NCBI GenBank assembly: GCA_963663635.2
Contig: CAXXMY010000012.1
Span: forward strand, 24,703 to 88,702
Source: Poriferisodalis sp963663635
Lineage (GTDB): Bacteria; Actinomycetota; Acidimicrobiia; Acidimicrobiales; Poriferisodalaceae
DNA: 64,000 bases
Reading direction: 5' to 3'
This document shows positions 26,702 through 35,753 of the stretch, piece after piece (within the stretch, counting starts at the first letter, position 1; the number at the start of each line of letters is the position of its first letter). The notes under the pieces were generated by a model. It was not told the origin of the DNA, did not search any database, and was given only the letters and a program-made list of their open reading frames with translations. A program made the position numbers and the translations under genes.

Positions 26702-27821
26702 TGAGCCAACCGCGCGCGACCTGTTCGGACAACTTCGGGCTCGCCCCAACATTGCATTCGGAGACCGGCACGGGAATTGTGGCCGATGCCGCCACCCGTC
26801 GCAGCAATACGCCGTCAGCGGCACCGAGATAGTCGATAAGTTCGGGATGATGGGAGCACAAAATGGCTTGTGACCGAGAATCTCCACAAAGCAGTGAGAG
26901 TTCATCTAGCCACGGTTGGATTTCTGCAAGCGCTACAAAATTCTCAGGCTCATCGAGAAGAAGAACAAAAGAGGCACCAGGCGATTGGAAGTGCAGCAGT
27001 GCATATAGGACGACAATTGCCATTTGACCGTCAGACAACTGGTCGAATCGAAGCCAATACTTGAATCCGTCCTCCGGGCCATGGGTGACCTCGAACATGA
27101 GTGCCCGTGCGTCCATGCCTGATGGCTGCAAGCGAAGATCAGCAAAGCCGTCAAGTATCGGCTTCAGGGCCGTCAGGTGAGCGTTCGCGGCGCTCGGGTT
27201 GAATTGAAGTGCTTGCCGGTACCAATTGACAAAATTCGATGCACGGCGATCCAATACCGAATCTTCTTGATGAGATTCCGCACCGATCAAAGGTGGGCAA
27301 ATCGACGAGACGATAACCGAACGCATGTGCGATACGAACTTCGATAGCCGCAGGTTGCTTGAGTGCGGCAAAATTCTCGCGAGCGCGGACTCGTTCCAAT
27401 CAGAGGTATATGCAGGCCCCTCCGAGCCGTCGTCCCGATACAGCTGGACGTTTCCATCCTTGAATGAGAACAGCGTTGTGTCACCCGCAGTGAGACGCTC
27501 CAAGCCAATACTCGCGCTTCGCTTGTCAAAGCGATGGTGTTTAACTTCGAGGCGATAGCGGAAGCTGTCACCATCGACGGTGACGTCAATTTCGACTACC
27601 TGGACACGATCATGTTGCCAAATCGTCAGTGTCGCAGACGGGAAGCAAGACGGCTCGGTGACCTTTGCTTCCCCCAGGAGCAGCTGTCACACTGCATAAA
27701 CGACGTCGAGCGCGGCGCTCTTACCGGACCCATTGGGACCAAGGAGCAAGTTGACTTCACCAAGGCGCAACTCAAAGTTGACTAGACACTTGTAGTTGTG
27801 GACGTAGACGCGCGTCAGCAC
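26691..27821 (-). pseudogene. AAA15-type (OLD/SMC-like) ATPase with an in-frame TGA at codon 45
   Basis: From the GTG at 27821 the frame starts MLTRVYVHNYKCLVNFEL and contains Walker A LLGPNGSGKSAALD (residues about 27-40). A single TGA at 27687-27689 interrupts it. The frame then stays open for 331 codons, with an ABC-like signature FDQLSDGQMAIVVLYALL, Walker B FVLLLDEPENF and a downstream His in LCSHHPELID. The part beyond the stop cannot bind ATP alone. One base change (for example CGA to TGA) explains it. Overlap with the TOPRIM-like gene suggests an anti-phage pair of the general ATPase-plus-TOPRIM kind. Confidence 0.75.
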
Positions 27822-27911
27822 GAAACCAGAGTACCGCCCGGTGCACTTGTGGACTCTCGGGCCCCCGATGCGCCAGGCTGCTGCGTCACGACGTTGCGCT
27901 CGGCTCAGCCG

Positions 27912-28892
27912 CTACTGCAGGGTCTCGACGAACTCGCGTGCGAGGTAGGTGAGGATCAGGTCGGCACCGGCTCGCTTGATGGCGGTGAGGTGCTCGACGG
28001 CTGTGGCGTCGCCGTCGATCCAGCCGTTGGCCGCGGCGGCCTTGAGCATCGCGTACTCGCCCGAGACGTGATACGCCGCCAGCGGCAGGTCGAATCTGGC
28101 CCGGGCCGCGGCGATGACGTCGAGGTATGCCAGCGCGGGCTTCACCATGATGATGTCGGCGCCCTCGGCGATGTCCAGCTCGATTTCGGTCATGGCCTCG
28201 CGGGCGTTGGCCGGGTCCTGCTGGTAGCCCTTGCGGTTGCCGCCGCCTGAGATCGTCACGTCAACCGCTTCACGGAACGGTCCATACTCAGCCGAGGCGT
28301 ACTTGGCCGAGTAGGCCATGATCGGCAGGATCTCGTGGCCATTGCGGTCAAGCGCCTGGCGGATCGCACCGACTTGCCCGTCCATCATTCCCGAGGGGCC
28401 AACCATGTCGGCACCGGCCTCAGCCTGGGCCAGCGCCACCCGCTGGTACAGCTCGAGCGTGGCGTCGTTGTCGACGTCGCCGTCGTCGGTCAGTACGCCG
28501 CAGTGGCCGTGGTCGGTGTACTCGTCGAGGCACAGGTCGGCGATGATCGCTAGCTCCGAGCCGTGATCGTCTCGCAGGTTGGACAGCGCCACCTGCACCA
28601 CGCCGTCGGGGTTCCAGGCTTCGGAGCCGACGGGGTCCTTGCGGACGGGCAGGCCGAACAGGATCACGCCGCTGATGCCGAGGCCGGCCAGCTCGTTGAC
28701 TTCCTTGCGCAGCGATTCCTGGGTGTGCTGCACGACGCCCGGCAGCGACACGATGGGCTGCGGCTCGGTGGCGTCCTCGCGCACGAACAGCGGAGCGATG
28801 AGGTCGTTCGGTGTGACGGTGGTCTCCGCGACGAGCCTGCGCAGCGCGGGCGTGCGGCGCAAACGGCGCAGACGGCGAGCCGGAAAGGTCAC
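27912..28892 (-). CDS. hemB: Delta-aminolevulinic acid dehydratase (porphobilinogen synthase)
   Basis: The protein is 326 aa, the normal length. Both active-site lysines are recognisable: AYSAKYAS (about residue 200) and IIMVKPALAY (about 253). The metal loop reads DLCLDEYTDHGHCG, with Asp in place of one zinc cysteine as in mycobacterial enzymes. It condenses two 5-aminolevulinate molecules to porphobilinogen in heme and corrin synthesis. Other heme genes are not in the window. It is divergent from the SCP2-like gene across 183 bp. Confidence 0.96.
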   Translation of the reverse strand: MTFPARRLRRLRRTPALRRLVAETTVTPNDLIAPLFVREDATEPQPIVSLPGVVQHTQESLRKEVNELAGLGISGVILFGLPVRKDPVGSEAWNPDGVVQVALSNLRDDHGSELAIIADLCLDEYTDHGHCGVLTDDGDVDNDATLELYQRVALAQAEAGADMVGPSGMMDGQVGAIRQALDRNGHEILPIMAYSAKYASAEYGPFREAVDVTISGGGNRKGYQQDPANAREAMTEIELDIAEGADIIMVKPALAYLDVIAAARARFDLPLAAYHVSGEYAMLKAAAANGWIDGDATAVEHLTAIKRAGADLILTYLAREFVETLQ

Positions 28893-29075
28893 CCCGTCAT
28901 GCTATTGGGGCGGCTATTCGGCTGATGCAACGGCTTGCGTGGCCTTGCTGATGCCGAGGACGCTGAATCCATGCTGCGCCTACGGGGACTTCCATCCGGA
29001 ACGGTGCAGTGCGGCGGGGCACCTGGGCCGCGTTGACGGTGACACGGGCCGCGTGCTTGGCATAGGTTCGCTGGC

Positions 29076-29543
29076 GTGGAGATCGGGTCCGAGAACTGGT
29101 GTGCTGCGATGTCCCAGGTACTCGCCGAGGTGGTGCTGCCGAAGGTTCGGGCCACGGTGGAGCAGCGGATCGGCGACGGCAATGGCGGACCGGTCGTCGC
29201 CTACCGACTGGTGATCGACGGCGGTCGGGCGCATCTCGAGCCAGTGCCCGCAGATGTCCTCAGCGGTGGTGATGATGACAGCTCCGTCGTGGTGATGAGC
29301 CAGTCACGGAGCACCGCTGAGGCCGTTCGGCGGGGCGAGTTGGGTGCGCTGGCTGCCCTGCAGGCGGGTTTGATCAAGGTGAGCGGCGACGTGCGGGTGC
29401 TGATCACCGCCGCCGAGGCGTTGGCGGTGGTGGACGCGGCACTGGGTCGGGCGCTCGTCGGCGACGGGACTGATGCAGGGAACGACGGCACTGGCGGAGC
29501 GGCGGACGGCCCAGCCGGTGGCACCGGCGGCGACGGGAACTGA
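29076..29543 (+). CDS. SCP2-like sterol/lipid-binding domain protein
   Basis: The protein is 155 aa from a GTG, or 144 aa from the ATG at 29109. Residues about 30-125 alternate strands and helices as in SCP2 domains (YRLVIDGGRAHLEP, then a long helix AVRRGELGALAALQAGLIKVSGDVRVLI). The C-terminal 25 residues are Gly/Asp-rich and disordered. It ends 6 bp before the DNA glycosylase gene, so the two are likely co-transcribed, though no functional link is evident. Confidence 0.6.
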   Translation: MEIGSENWCAAMSQVLAEVVLPKVRATVEQRIGDGNGGPVVAYRLVIDGGRAHLEPVPADVLSGGDDDSSVVVMSQSRSTAEAVRRGELGALAALQAGLIKVSGDVRVLITAAEALAVVDAALGRALVGDGTDAGNDGTGGAADGPAGGTGGDGN

Positions 29544-29549
29544 CACCTC

Positions 29550-30458
29550 GTGCCGGAGATCCCCGAGATCCGGGCGCACGCCGAACGATTGGAAACCCTG
29601 GCAACGGGTGAGGTGCTCAAGCGCGTCGAGACGCTGTCGTTTACGGCGTTCAAGACCGCCAGTCCGCCGCCGAGCGAGGCGACCGGATGGCCGCTGTGCA
29701 GCGTGCGCCAACGAGCCAAGTTCCTGCTGCTGCGGTTCGCTCCCCCGACGCAGGACTCGGCCGGTGGGGGCAGCGGCGGTGGCGACGGGGGCGACAGTGA
29801 CGACGGCCTGACGTTTGTCGTGCACTTGATGCAGGGCGGCAGGCTGCGAGTGCTCGATCCGGGAGCGAAGCGGCCCCGCAGGCCGCGCGACGGGCTGGCC
29901 AGGCTCGAGTTCGAAAGCGGCCTGGGACTGATGCTCACCGAGCCGGGTACGCAGAAACGGGCCGGCGTGTGGGTGTTGGCCGCAGACGTGGCCACCGCCG
30001 AACCGCTGGTCGGCCTGGGGCCCGAAGCCACCGAGGTCGACGCTGCCGCCATGACCGAGCTCATGGCGGCGCAGTCGGGGCGACTGCACAACTTCCTGCG
30101 GGACCAGCGGGTGATCTCGGGGCTCGGGCGGCGGCTCGCGAACGAGATCTGCCACCGGGCGAAGCTGTCGCCGTTCGCTTCGGTGGGACGGCTCGACGCT
30201 GACGCCGTCGAGCGGGTGACAGCCGCCATCGCAGCGGTTATCGACGAATCGTTGGCTTTCGAACGTGGGCGCTCGGAGATGAGCCGCTCGGGCGAGCGGC
30301 CCTCGGCGGTGCACGGCCGTGCCGGGGAACCCTGTGCGGCTTGCGGTGACGTCGTCCGGGCAGTCGAATACCGCGACTACTCGGTCAACTACTGCGCCGG
30401 CTGTCAAACCGGCGGGCGGGTGCTGGCCGACAACACCACCAGCAAGTTCCTGCGCTAG
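29550..30458 (+). CDS. Fpg/Nei family DNA glycosylase
   Basis: The protein is 302 aa with a GTG start. The mature N-terminus is PEIPE, a variant of PELPE where Pro2 is the catalytic nucleophile and Glu3 the acid. The helix-two-turn-helix region is around RVISGLGRRLANEI. A C-terminal zinc finger has CAACGDVVRAVEYRDYSVNYCAGC. Members excise oxidised bases. A Gly/Asp insert near residues 70-88 is unusual in length. The exact subfamily (MutM-like or Nei-like) is not resolved. Confidence 0.85.
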   Translation: MPEIPEIRAHAERLETLATGEVLKRVETLSFTAFKTASPPPSEATGWPLCSVRQRAKFLLLRFAPPTQDSAGGGSGGGDGGDSDDGLTFVVHLMQGGRLRVLDPGAKRPRRPRDGLARLEFESGLGLMLTEPGTQKRAGVWVLAADVATAEPLVGLGPEATEVDAAAMTELMAAQSGRLHNFLRDQRVISGLGRRLANEICHRAKLSPFASVGRLDADAVERVTAAIAAVIDESLAFERGRSEMSRSGERPSAVHGRAGEPCAACGDVVRAVEYRDYSVNYCAGCQTGGRVLADNTTSKFLR

Positions 30459-30669
30459 GAGGCCGAGCGGATAGGCGGCGAACTGTGGCGTCTGAGTGAA
30501 TGCCCGGAGCGAGGTCGTGGCCCGAGCGGGCCGTGAATGAAGCGAACCGCAGCGGGAGAAGAACGGCTTCACCACCCAGGTCGCCACCTTCCCGCTTGGC
30601 CTGTCCGCGCCCCCGGTGCTGTCACAGGCGAGCTCGCCATGTCACAGGCGCCGGTTACGCTCCTGCGCC

Positions 30670-31341
30670 ATGAGCGAAACAGAGACATTGAGACTTGGAC
30701 TGTCAGCCGACGAGGTGCTGCGCACGACGCGGGCCGTGCGCAAGCGGCTCGACTTCGACCGGCCGGTGCCCGCCTCGGTCCTGCGGGAATGCGTCGAGAT
30801 CGCCGTGCAGGCGCCCACGGGGTCCAACATGCAGGGCTGGCACTTTGTGTTCGTGACAGAGCGAGAGAAGATCGAAGCCATCGCGGCGCTGTACAAGAAG
30901 GGCTTCGACGCTTACCGCAACAGCCCCATGTATGCGGGCCGGGTGGCGTCGGGCCTCGGAGCCGAGCGTGATGCGCAGCAGGCTCGGGTGACCTCGTCGG
31001 CGGAATATCTGTCGGAGAACATGGGTCGCAGCCCGGTGCTGTTCATCCCGTGCATCTCGGGCCGCACCGACGATGCGCGCATGCTGATCGGGCAGGCCGG
31101 TTCGATCATCCCCGCAGCGTGGAGCTTCATGCTGGCGGCGCGTGAACGAGGCCTCGGCACCTGCTGGACGACGCTGCACCTCGGCTATGAGGCCGAAGCC
31201 GCCGAGATCCTCGGCATCCCCTACGACAAGGTGCGGCAGTACGCGCTCAGCCCCATCGCATACACCCAGGGCACCGACTTCAAGCTGGCCACCCGGACCG
31301 ATCTCGATTCGGTGATGAGCTGGAACACCTGGAGCCGCTGA
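30670..31341 (+). CDS. Nitroreductase family oxidoreductase
   Basis: The 223-aa protein starts at the ATG at 30670 (MSETETLRLG); the frame upstream is not credible. FMN-binding nitroreductase signatures are present: TTRAVRKRLDFDRPVP, QAPTGSNMQGWHFVFV, and the C-terminal RGLGTCWTTLHLGYEAEA. These enzymes reduce nitro compounds, quinones or similar substrates with NAD(P)H. It is the first gene of a run with two SDRs and an enoyl-CoA hydratase, which suggests a catabolic or modification route for a hydrophobic acid or steroid-like substrate. That route is inference. Confidence 0.85.
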   Translation: MSETETLRLGLSADEVLRTTRAVRKRLDFDRPVPASVLRECVEIAVQAPTGSNMQGWHFVFVTEREKIEAIAALYKKGFDAYRNSPMYAGRVASGLGAERDAQQARVTSSAEYLSENMGRSPVLFIPCISGRTDDARMLIGQAGSIIPAAWSFMLAARERGLGTCWTTLHLGYEAEAAEILGIPYDKVRQYALSPIAYTQGTDFKLATRTDLDSVMSWNTWSR

Positions 31342-31342
31342 G

Positions 31343-32125
31343 ATGGCCGCGCAGACGCCGTCAGAACTGTTCGACCTGTCCGGGCGGGTGGCGGTTGTCA
31401 CCGGTGGATCGCGGGGCATGGGCCGCGAGATCGTGCTGGCGTACGCCCGCGCCGGCGCCGACGTGGTAGTCGCTTCGCGCAAGCTCGAAAACTGCGAAGA
31501 GGTGGCCGACGAGGTGCGCTCCACGACCGGCCAGCGGGCGTTGGCGGTGGCATGCCACGTCGGCTACTGGGAACAGTGCGACGAGCTGTGCGATCGCGTC
31601 TACGACGAATTCGGGCACTGCGAGGTGCTGGTGAACAATGCCGGGCTGTCGCCGCTGTACCCGTCGCTGTTCGATGTCAGCGAGGCGCTGTTCGACAAGG
31701 TGATCGACGTGAACTTGAAGGGGCCGTTCCGCGCCTCGGCGGTGTTCGGCAAGCGCATGTACGAAGCGGGCGGCGGCTCGATCATCAACGTGAGCTCGGT
31801 GTCGGCCGTCATGCCGACGCCCAACGAGACGGCCTACGGCGCTGCGAAAGCCGGCGTCCACGCCATCACGGCGTCGTTCGCCCGCGAGTACGGCCCCCGG
31901 GTGCGGGTGAACTGCATCATGCCGGGGCCGTTCCTGACGGACATCTCCAAGGCGTGGGACATGGACGCCTTCAACAAGCGGGCCCAAACCGACATTGCTC
32001 TGCGGCGCGGCGGTGAAGCCGACGAGGTGGTGGGCGCTGCGCTGTACTTCGCGTCGGAGGCGTCGAGCTACACGACTGGTTCGGTGCTCAAGATCGACGG
32101 CGGCACCGCCTGGGCGACCGGCTGA
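31343..32125 (+). CDS. Short-chain dehydrogenase/reductase (SDR)
   Basis: The protein is 260 aa and starts 1 bp after the nitroreductase stop. Classical SDR motifs are visible: TGGSRGMGREI (cofactor), VNNAGLSPLY, the catalytic Ser in NVSSVSAVMP and Tyr/Lys in AYGAAKAGVH, and the NCIMPGPF loop. A variant Arg in VVVASRKLENCEE after the second strand favours NADP(H). Tight spacing suggests translation coupled to the nitroreductase. Confidence 0.92.
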   Translation: MAAQTPSELFDLSGRVAVVTGGSRGMGREIVLAYARAGADVVVASRKLENCEEVADEVRSTTGQRALAVACHVGYWEQCDELCDRVYDEFGHCEVLVNNAGLSPLYPSLFDVSEALFDKVIDVNLKGPFRASAVFGKRMYEAGGGSIINVSSVSAVMPTPNETAYGAAKAGVHAITASFAREYGPRVRVNCIMPGPFLTDISKAWDMDAFNKRAQTDIALRRGGEADEVVGAALYFASEASSYTTGSVLKIDGGTAWATG

Positions 32126-32175
32126 GGGCAGCATCGGTCGGGAGATCGACCAGGCAGGCACGAGAGGAGTTGATG

Positions 32176-33060
32176 ATGGCGGACGTGGCGGAGGGCATGG
32201 CGACGGGCCAAGCGAGCGGCGGCGCAGTGCGGGAATGGTCCCGAGTGCGCTACGACATGCCAGTCGAACGGGTGGCTCGAGTCACGCTGGCACGGCCCGA
32301 GACGGCCAACGCACAGGACTACCTCTTGCTCACCGAGTTGAATGAGGCGTTCGACGAGGCTGTCAACGATCCCGATGTGCGGGTGATCGTGCTGGCGGCC
32401 GACGGCAAGCACTTTTCCTCTGGGCACGACTTGCGAGACCGGCCCGACATGTCAGCACTGCGCACTATCGGCACCCAGTGTCACTTCGAAGCGCCCGGTG
32501 CTGAGGGCTACATGGCCCGCGAGGCCGAGATGTACGTGGGGCTGTGCTGGCGCTGGCGAAATCTGTCCAAGCCGACGATTGCGTCGGTGCAGGGCAAGGT
32601 GATTGCCGGCGGGTTGATGCTGGTGTGGCCGATGGATCTCATCGTGTGCTCTGAGGATGCGACGTTCTCCGATCCGGTAGTGGCGTTCGGGGTGAACGGC
32701 CACGAGTACTTCGTGCATCCGTTCGAGGCGGGGACGCGTCTGGCCAAGGACATGCTGTTCACCGGGCGGTCGATCACTGCGGCTGAGGCGATGCAGCACG
32801 GCATGGTGAACCGGGTAGTGCCGCGCGATGACCTCGAATCCGAGACGCTGGCGCTGGCTGAGCACATTGCCCGGCGGCCGATGTTCGGGCTGAGCCTGGC
32901 GAAGCAGTCCGTGAACAACGCCCAGGACGCCATGGGCATCTACACGGCGATCCAGTCGGCGTTCGGACTGCACCACGTGGCCCACAGCCACAACCGGCTG
33001 GTCCACGACGGCAGCCTGGTAGATCCTGCGGGCCTGCAGATCATCCGCGACGAAGCCTGA
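32176..33060 (+). CDS. Enoyl-CoA hydratase/isomerase family protein
   Basis: The ATG at 32176 is 6 bp after GAGAGGAG and is preferred over the tandem TTG/ATG just upstream. The 294-aa protein has the crotonase fold signatures: VIVLAADGKHFSSGHDLRD (oxyanion-hole loop), KPTIASVQGKVIAGGLMLVW and the trimerisation C-terminus. A roughly 20-residue insert after the first loop (ALRTIGTQCHFEAPGAEGYM) is seen in related acyl-CoA hydratases of unknown specificity. It sits between two SDR genes in the same direction. Confidence 0.9.
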   Translation: MADVAEGMATGQASGGAVREWSRVRYDMPVERVARVTLARPETANAQDYLLLTELNEAFDEAVNDPDVRVIVLAADGKHFSSGHDLRDRPDMSALRTIGTQCHFEAPGAEGYMAREAEMYVGLCWRWRNLSKPTIASVQGKVIAGGLMLVWPMDLIVCSEDATFSDPVVAFGVNGHEYFVHPFEAGTRLAKDMLFTGRSITAAEAMQHGMVNRVVPRDDLESETLALAEHIARRPMFGLSLAKQSVNNAQDAMGIYTAIQSAFGLHHVAHSHNRLVHDGSLVDPAGLQIIRDEA

Positions 33061-33085
33061 ACCGCGAACGAGAGGGAGTTTCAAA

Positions 33086-33874
33086 GTGGGGACGACGAGA
33101 CGACTGTCAACGCTGAACCGGTCGATCGAGGGCCGGGTGACGCTGATCACCGGCGCCGGCATGGGCCAGGGACGGGCGACGGCCCACCTGTTCGCCGACG
33201 AGGGAGCGCACGTTGCGGTGACCGACTTGGGTCAGGCCGAGGTGGACGCTGTGGTAGCTGAGATCAACGACGCCGGCGGCTCGGCGGCGGGCTGGACGAT
33301 GGACGTGGCCAACCGCGACCGCGTCAACCAGGTCACGAACGAGGTGGCGGAGCGCTTCGGCGGCATCGACCACGTCATCAACAACGCCGGCATCTCGCGC
33401 TTCTCGCCGATCGATGCGCCCGAGTACGAGGACAATTGGGCGATCTCGCTCGAGGTGCTGCTGACGGCGCACACCTACACGGTGCGGGCGGCGCTGCCGC
33501 ATTTGCGACAGTCAGATGCGGCGCGCATCGTGAACATCGCCTCCACAGAAGGCTGGGGCGCCACGAAGTTCGGCTCGCCCTACACGGCGGCCAAGCACGG
33601 CGTGATCGGGCTGACGAAGTCGCTGGCCGTGGAGCTCGGCCGTGAGGGCATCACGGTGAACTGCATCTGCCCCGGGCCGATCAACACGGCGATGACCGCC
33701 GAGATCCCCGACGAGCACAAGACGATCTTCGCCAAGCGCCGCACCGCGCTCGGCCGCTACGCCGAACCTGAGGAAGTGGCCCACGGCACGCTCAACTTCT
33801 GCCTGCCCGCCAGCCAGTACATGACCGGCGCCATCCTCCCCGTCGACGGCGGCCTCCTCATCAAGAACGCGTAG
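33086..33874 (+). CDS. Short-chain dehydrogenase/reductase (SDR)
   Basis: The 262-aa protein starts at a GTG after GAGAGGGAG. Motifs are TGAGMGQGRATA (a slight variant of TGxxxGxG), INNAGISRFSP, catalytic Ser in NIASTEGWG and Tyr/Lys in PYTAAKHGVIG, then NCICPGPINTAMT. An Asp in AVTDLGQAEV suggests NAD(H) preference. It closes the run of four oxidoreductase/CoA genes. Low overall similarity to the first SDR argues against recent duplication. Confidence 0.92.
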   Translation: MGTTRRLSTLNRSIEGRVTLITGAGMGQGRATAHLFADEGAHVAVTDLGQAEVDAVVAEINDAGGSAAGWTMDVANRDRVNQVTNEVAERFGGIDHVINNAGISRFSPIDAPEYEDNWAISLEVLLTAHTYTVRAALPHLRQSDAARIVNIASTEGWGATKFGSPYTAAKHGVIGLTKSLAVELGREGITVNCICPGPINTAMTAEIPDEHKTIFAKRRTALGRYAEPEEVAHGTLNFCLPASQYMTGAILPVDGGLLIKNA

Positions 33875-33930
33875 ACGCCATCCAGCGTTGTCGTCAAACG
33901 CGCGCCCGGCAGGTGCCGACGGGGAAACGC

Positions 33931-33947
33931 GACGCGCTGGGCGCGTC
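33931..33947. terminator. Hairpin between convergent SDR and sigma-factor genes
   Basis: GACGCGC-TGG-GCGCGTC is a perfect 7-bp stem with a 3-base loop in the 96-bp gap between two stops. It is a good candidate for a bidirectional terminator though without a U-run. Confidence 0.45.
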
Positions 33948-33970
33948 CGAACTCAGACTCGCGGCGGCTG

Positions 33971-35605
33971 CTACGGCGTGAGGGTGACGGTGAGGGACGC
34001 AGGCATCCCGTCGGCGTCGAGGGTCAGCGTGCCTGACATGTTGCCGCGGGCGGCGACGGGCAGGGACTCTGTGGGTGTGGCGCTGAAGACGCCGGTCATT
34101 GAAAGCGAGCCGTCGCCGTTCTCGGTGCCCCGGGCTGCGAGGCGCATCTCGGCGGAGGTGCCGTCGGCGCCGGGGGCGAAGACCAGCAGGGCGCTGAAGC
34201 GGCGCTCGTCGACGGCCGGGTCTGCGGCGTCGAGCGACGCCGTGCTCGGCGAGACCACCGCAACCGACTCGGTGGAGGTGGTGGTCTCGACGGTCTCTTC
34301 GTCACCCGTCGTGGTGGTCGTCGTGGTCTGCACTGTCATCGACAGCGTGCCGGAAACGTCGTAACGGTCGGCGCCAGCGGGTGTGAAGGTCAGCTGAGCA
34401 CCTTCGACGCTGCTGGTGGCGACCACGGTCACCACCGGAGCAGGCGCTGGAGCCGGGGCTGGCGTTGCAGCACTGCTCGTGCCGCCCGACGTTTCGGACT
34501 GCGCGGTGGCTGCTTGCGACCCGTCGGTTCTGGCATCGCTCGCCACGACTGCGGGTGCAGCTGCGGAGGCAGCCGATGCCGCCGGCTCGGGGGCCGCTGC
34601 GGAAGCCACGACAGCGGCCTCTTCAACCTCGACGGGAACCGCAGCAAGGACAGGCTCGGCAAGCGCCGGCGCGGCAACGATGGGGGTCGCTGCGGTTGGC
34701 ACCACCACGGGCGCATCGGGGGCCGGCACTTCGAGCGCCAGCGGTGCCAGCACTTCCATGACCGAATCGGGCAGAACCCGCTCGGCAGCCCGGTGCAAGG
34801 GCGAATCCACCGTCGGCGTGAGCACCGCAGTGGCGAGGCCCAGCCCCATCGCCGCCTTCGCCACCACCGGGACACCGGTAGCAGCGGTGCCGGCGACCGC
34901 GGCCGCGGCACGCGAGGCGACCGGTCCGGTTTCGACCAGCAGCGGCGTGGCGGAATGCAGCGCCGAACGGCCAGCTCCAGGTGTGGCACCGGACAATGCG
35001 GAAGCAGCGCGCTCGCCGCGTCGCAGCAGTGCCACCAACGCGACCGGCACGAACGCCGCTACACGCAGCGCCGCACGCAAGGCGTTGCGGGCGCGAGAGA
35101 CCCGCGCCCGGGCATTGTCCTCGGAGACGCCGGCCGCCTGGGCCACCTCGTCATAGTCAAGCTGCTCGACAAATCGGAGCCGCAGCGCTTCGCGGTACGA
35201 CTCGGACAGCCCTTCCACGGCCGCTTCAACTTCGGTGTTGTCGATGTCGAGGCCCAGCTCGACTTCGGCGCTGGGCGATGCGAGCATCGAGGCGTCATTG
35301 ACCGCAGCACGTTCGGTCTTCTCGCCCTCACGGCGGCGCCGGTTGCCCTCGTCGATGCAGACGTTGATGAGGATCCGGTTCAGCCACGGGCCGACCCTGT
35401 AGTTGCCGTTGAACCGTGGCATGGCCCGCAGGGCACGCACCAGCGTCTCCTGCACGGCGTCTTCGGCAGACTCGTCGCAACTCAAGCGACGGCGCGCGTG
35501 ACTGAGCAGCTTTGGCCGGTACTCGCGCACCAGCTCGGCGAACGCTTCGTCGTCGCCGGCTTGGTACGCGATGACCAAATCTCGATCTTCAAGCCGTAGG
35601 GCCAT
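33971..35605 (-). CDS. ECF-type sigma-70 factor fused to a long Ala/Pro/Thr-rich, probably exported C-terminal tail
   Basis: The protein is 544 aa. Region 2 (about residues 10-92) includes DESAEDAVQETLVRALRAMPRF, and region 4 (about 125-180) includes YREALRLRFVEQLDYDEVAQAAGVSEDNARARVSRAR. Two hydrophobic stretches follow (about 183-195 and 235-262). Then comes a low-complexity Ala/Pro/Val linker and, from about 400, a Thr-rich beta-type domain ending in a natural stop. Most ECF factors end soon after region 4. The tail suggests a membrane-tethered sigma factor sensing the envelope. It lies beside the CWB2 cluster in the same direction, which invites a regulatory link (inference). Confidence 0.8.
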   Translation of the reverse strand: MALRLEDRDLVIAYQAGDDEAFAELVREYRPKLLSHARRRLSCDESAEDAVQETLVRALRAMPRFNGNYRVGPWLNRILINVCIDEGNRRRREGEKTERAAVNDASMLASPSAEVELGLDIDNTEVEAAVEGLSESYREALRLRFVEQLDYDEVAQAAGVSEDNARARVSRARNALRAALRVAAFVPVALVALLRRGERAASALSGATPGAGRSALHSATPLLVETGPVASRAAAAVAGTAATGVPVVAKAAMGLGLATAVLTPTVDSPLHRAAERVLPDSVMEVLAPLALEVPAPDAPVVVPTAATPIVAAPALAEPVLAAVPVEVEEAAVVASAAAPEPAASAASAAAPAVVASDARTDGSQAATAQSETSGGTSSAATPAPAPAPAPVVTVVATSSVEGAQLTFTPAGADRYDVSGTLSMTVQTTTTTTTGDEETVETTTSTESVAVVSPSTASLDAADPAVDERRFSALLVFAPGADGTSAEMRLAARGTENGDGSLSMTGVFSATPTESLPVAARGNMSGTLTLDADGMPASLTVTLTP

Positions 35606-35753
35606 ACCGATGCTCAGGGTCGCCAGCGAAGGCCCGTACGGCCTCCGTCGACATTGATGCTACAGCAGGCCCGATGGTCCCTTGCCGTCACATTTTCGTT
35701 GGCGTATCAGTTGCGTTGTTCGGACCGGCCGCTGGGTCAACCCGCACCGAGCC

